From Streptomyces cyanogenus (GTDB taxonomy: Bacteria > Actinomycetota > Actinomycetes > Streptomycetales > Streptomycetaceae), in contig NZ_CP071839.1 of the NCBI RefSeq assembly GCF_017526105.1, positions 5,533,001 through 5,597,000 of the forward strand: a DNA stretch of 64,000 nucleotides. Direction: 5' to 3'. The position numbers were made by a program, and so were the translations under genes. Positions within the stretch are counted from its first letter, which is position 1; each line of letters begins with the position of its first letter. Of the stretch, positions 62,295 through 64,000 are shown piece after piece. The notes below the pieces were generated by a model. The model was not told where the DNA came from. It did no database searches and saw only the letters and a list, made by a program, of their open reading frames with translations.

Positions 62295-62516
62295 ATGGGA
62301 CGCACACCGAACACGGCCCTCGCCGCGCTGATGCGTGAGGCCGAATGGGGAAACGGACAGCTGGCGCGAGCGGTGAACCGCACGGCGGCCGAGGCCGGGG
62401 TTGACCTGCACTACGACGCCAGCACGGTCACGCACTGGCTCAAGGGAAGCGTCCCGAAGGAGGAAGCACGGGCGGCTGTTCTCGAAGACTCTCGCGGAGG
62501 GTCGGTCGCGTCGTGA
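62295..62516 (+). pseudogene. HTH-TPR regulator, N-terminal part before frameshift
   Basis: A 73-residue fragment with the N-terminal HTH of a streptomycete regulator family (MGRTPNTALAALMREAEWG; HYDASTVTHWLKGSVPK). The frame then leaves the family sequence at about 62485 (after RAAVLE) and stops at a TGA overlapping the GTG of the next frame. In the frame used by the next part, the DNA reads SRRLSRRVGRVVTFAEAGF, matching the expected continuation. A one-base loss near 62480-62488 is therefore likely. Confidence 0.75.
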
Positions 62517-63622
62517 CCTTCGCGGAGGCCGGGTTCCCCGGGGAGGACGCGCGCACGTCTGCCACCCTGGTGGACCTTGTGAGGAGAGACATGGATCCGT
62601 CGCGACGTGGAGTACTTGCTACGGGGCTCTATTCGGCGGCCCTGATGGTCCCGAGCTTCTCCGACCTGGGCGACCGGCTCGACCGTACCGACGACGACGT
62701 GAAGGCCGGGCGTACGGTGCGCGTCGGGGCGGGCGAAGTCGTCACGGTCCAGCGGATGACGGACCACATCGCAACGATTCTGGACGACCTCGGCGGCGGT
62801 CACGCTCGTCCCATGGCTGCGGCGTTTCTCGCGAACACCGTCCTGCCGTGGCTCGACGCCGACGCCAAGGGCAGGGTGAAGAGCGATCTGCTCGCTGCCG
62901 CCAGTGACTTCGTCTACCTGACCGGCTGGATGGCCATGTACGAGCGGGCACACGGTCTCGGACAGCGCTACTTCGTACAGGCCCTCGACCTGGCCAAGGA
63001 AGGCGGCGATCAGATCACCTACTGCCGCACCCTCCGGGGCATGGCTTTGCAGGCAGCCAGCCTCAAACACGCGTCGAAGGCCTTGGACCTGGCGGACTCC
63101 GCTGCCGAAGCGGCACCGGCGGCCGGCCCGCGCCTGGTCGCGTTCCTGCGCGGACAGCAGGCGCACGGCGCCGCTCTGGTAGGTGACCGGCACCGGGCGT
63201 TCGACAGGCTACGGGAGACCGAGGAGGCCTTGTCGAAAGCCGACGGCCGTAACGATGCCGTAGGCGGATACGACCAGGCCGCCTATCAGTTTCACGTCAG
63301 CAGTGTCCTGTATGCCCTGGGTGACCTGTCCGGCTCCATCAAGGCGATGCAGCAGTCCAACCGGGTCCGGCCCGCACACGAGCGTCAGGGCCGCCTCCAT
63401 TCCAACGGCCTTCTCGCCTCCAGGCAGTGGGAGCTCGGTCATGTCGACGCGGCGTGCGCTACGTGGGATCGGTTCCTGGACGACTACACGGCCCTGTCGA
63501 CCTCGCGCGGCGACGAGCATTTCGACACCTTGAAGAAGCACGTCGCCACCCGGAGGACCCGGAGCGTGCGGCAACTCGGCGAACGTGCCCGAGAGATCGC
63601 CCGGCAGAAAGCCGCCGCGTAG
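62513..63622 (+). pseudogene. HTH-TPR regulator, C-terminal part after frameshift
   Basis: A 369-residue open frame with the TPR-like helical sensor domain of the same regulator (MDPSRRGVLATGLYSAALMVPSF start of the domain; repeated A-rich helices; AREIARQKAAA end). It lacks the DNA-binding part, which lies in the frame just upstream. The GTG at 62513 overlaps the upstream stop as GTGA, so coupled translation is possible. The simplest view is one original gene (62295-63622) with a single-base deletion or a sequencing error. Confidence 0.75.
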
Positions 63623-63647
63623 TGATCCGGGACCGGCGCCCGAGGTG

Positions 63648-64000
63648 TCAGTGCCGAGCCCGGCGGGCCACCGTGATGATCTCCGGGGAGGTGGGGGTCA
63701 GCGGGGACCCGTCCCAGTCGCCGTACTGTTCGACGACGGTCAGGCCCGCCTCCGTCAGGAAGGTGTTCAGGGTGTCGGCGTCCAGGAAGCGGAGGACGCT
63801 GCGGACGACCCGGGGGGCCGGCCAGTGGGGGGCGGTGTAGGACTCCGTGAAGTGCACCCGGGCCAGGTCCGGGGCGACGGTCCTGACCTCGTGCCACACC
63901 TTCACCGGGGTGCCGTCGGCGGCGGTGGCCTCGTACACCCGGTCCGGGGTCCAGTGCTCCCAGGCGCGGGCGGCGGGATTGCGGGTCTCGAAGACGAGGC
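63648..64000 (-). CDS. Class I SAM-dependent methyltransferase, 3' part
   Basis: The C-terminal about 117 residues of a class I methyltransferase running past the right window edge. Visible features include HEVRTVAPDLARVHFTESY, key part DLARVHFTESY, the RSVLRFLDADTLNTFLTEAGL strand-helix pair, and the typical YGDWDGSPLTPTSPEIITVAR ending (GDWDGSPL). The substrate is unknown; similar streptomycete proteins are small generic methyltransferases. The SAM-binding part is outside the window. Confidence 0.75.
   Translation of the reverse strand, partial: LVFETRNPAARAWEHWTPDRVYEATAADGTPVKVWHEVRTVAPDLARVHFTESYTAPHWPAPRVVRSVLRFLDADTLNTFLTEAGLTVVEQYGDWDGSPLTPTSPEIITVARRARH

Overview
The window is a stretch of chromosome from a Streptomyces or very close relative. 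The evidence is very high GC with G/C-ending third codon positions, many GTG starts, ATGA/GTGA stop-start overlaps, a WhiB-family regulator, SpoIIE/RsbW-type multidomain regulators, and a complete bldK oligopeptide transporter operon. From memory, the gene order follows the S. coelicolor core chromosome from the oxyR-ahpCD region through glpX-xse-ispH-ppgK to sdh-typA-bldK. No tRNA, rRNA, CRISPR array or insertion sequence was recognised.

Layout. 0.3-5.7 kb: cis-prenyltransferase (uppS), a PIN-PhoH ATPase, a secreted lytic transglycosylase behind a possibly structured leader, and an AI-2E-type permease. 5.7-7.9 kb: peroxide defence (ahpC-ahpD divergent from oxyR). 7.9-11.5 kb: a translationally coupled padR-ATPase-permease cassette with a clear PadR-type palindrome. 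11.6-15.3 kb: an SPFH protein with a ribbon-helix-helix partner, divergent from a class A penicillin-binding protein. 15.3-18.4 kb: a GAF-SpoIIE-ATPase phosphatase and a DUF402 protein. 18.5-24.2 kb: central carbon genes (class II and class I fumarases, GlpX) around wblI. 24.3-31.5 kb: DUF4245, nitroreductase, xseB-xseA, ispH, ppgK, a DUF6542 membrane protein with a duplicated tail, and ychF. 31.5-38 kb: an accessory-looking stretch with a free-standing intein, a second DUF402 protein, DUF1266, a bacterial serpin and a GntR regulator. 38-46 kb: SPOR, Nudix, two RsbW/SpoIIE-type regulators, an anchored GH18-like protein coupled to an APH-fold protein. 46-50 kb: sdhCAB of the Sdh1 type. 50-61.2 kb: an orphan oligopeptide-binding lipoprotein, typA and bldKABCDE. 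61.2-64 kb: a small RsbW-like module divergent from an HTH-TPR regulator broken by a frameshift, then the 3' part of a methyltransferase gene cut by the window edge.

The most unusual item is the solitary intein at 31507-32631. It has both Hint splicing halves and both LAGLIDADG motifs, begins with a six-residue extein-like leader ending in NPC (as in ribonucleotide reductase active sites), stops directly after the would-be +1 Cys, and has lost the terminal Asn needed for C-terminal cleavage. Other points of interest are a riboswitch-like folded leader before the transglycosylase gene, a 206-bp tandem duplication beyond a stop codon, direct repeats before the orphan binding protein, a bldK leader with a strong Shine-Dalgarno sequence in front of a GTA codon, and intercistronic stem-loops flanking bldKB.
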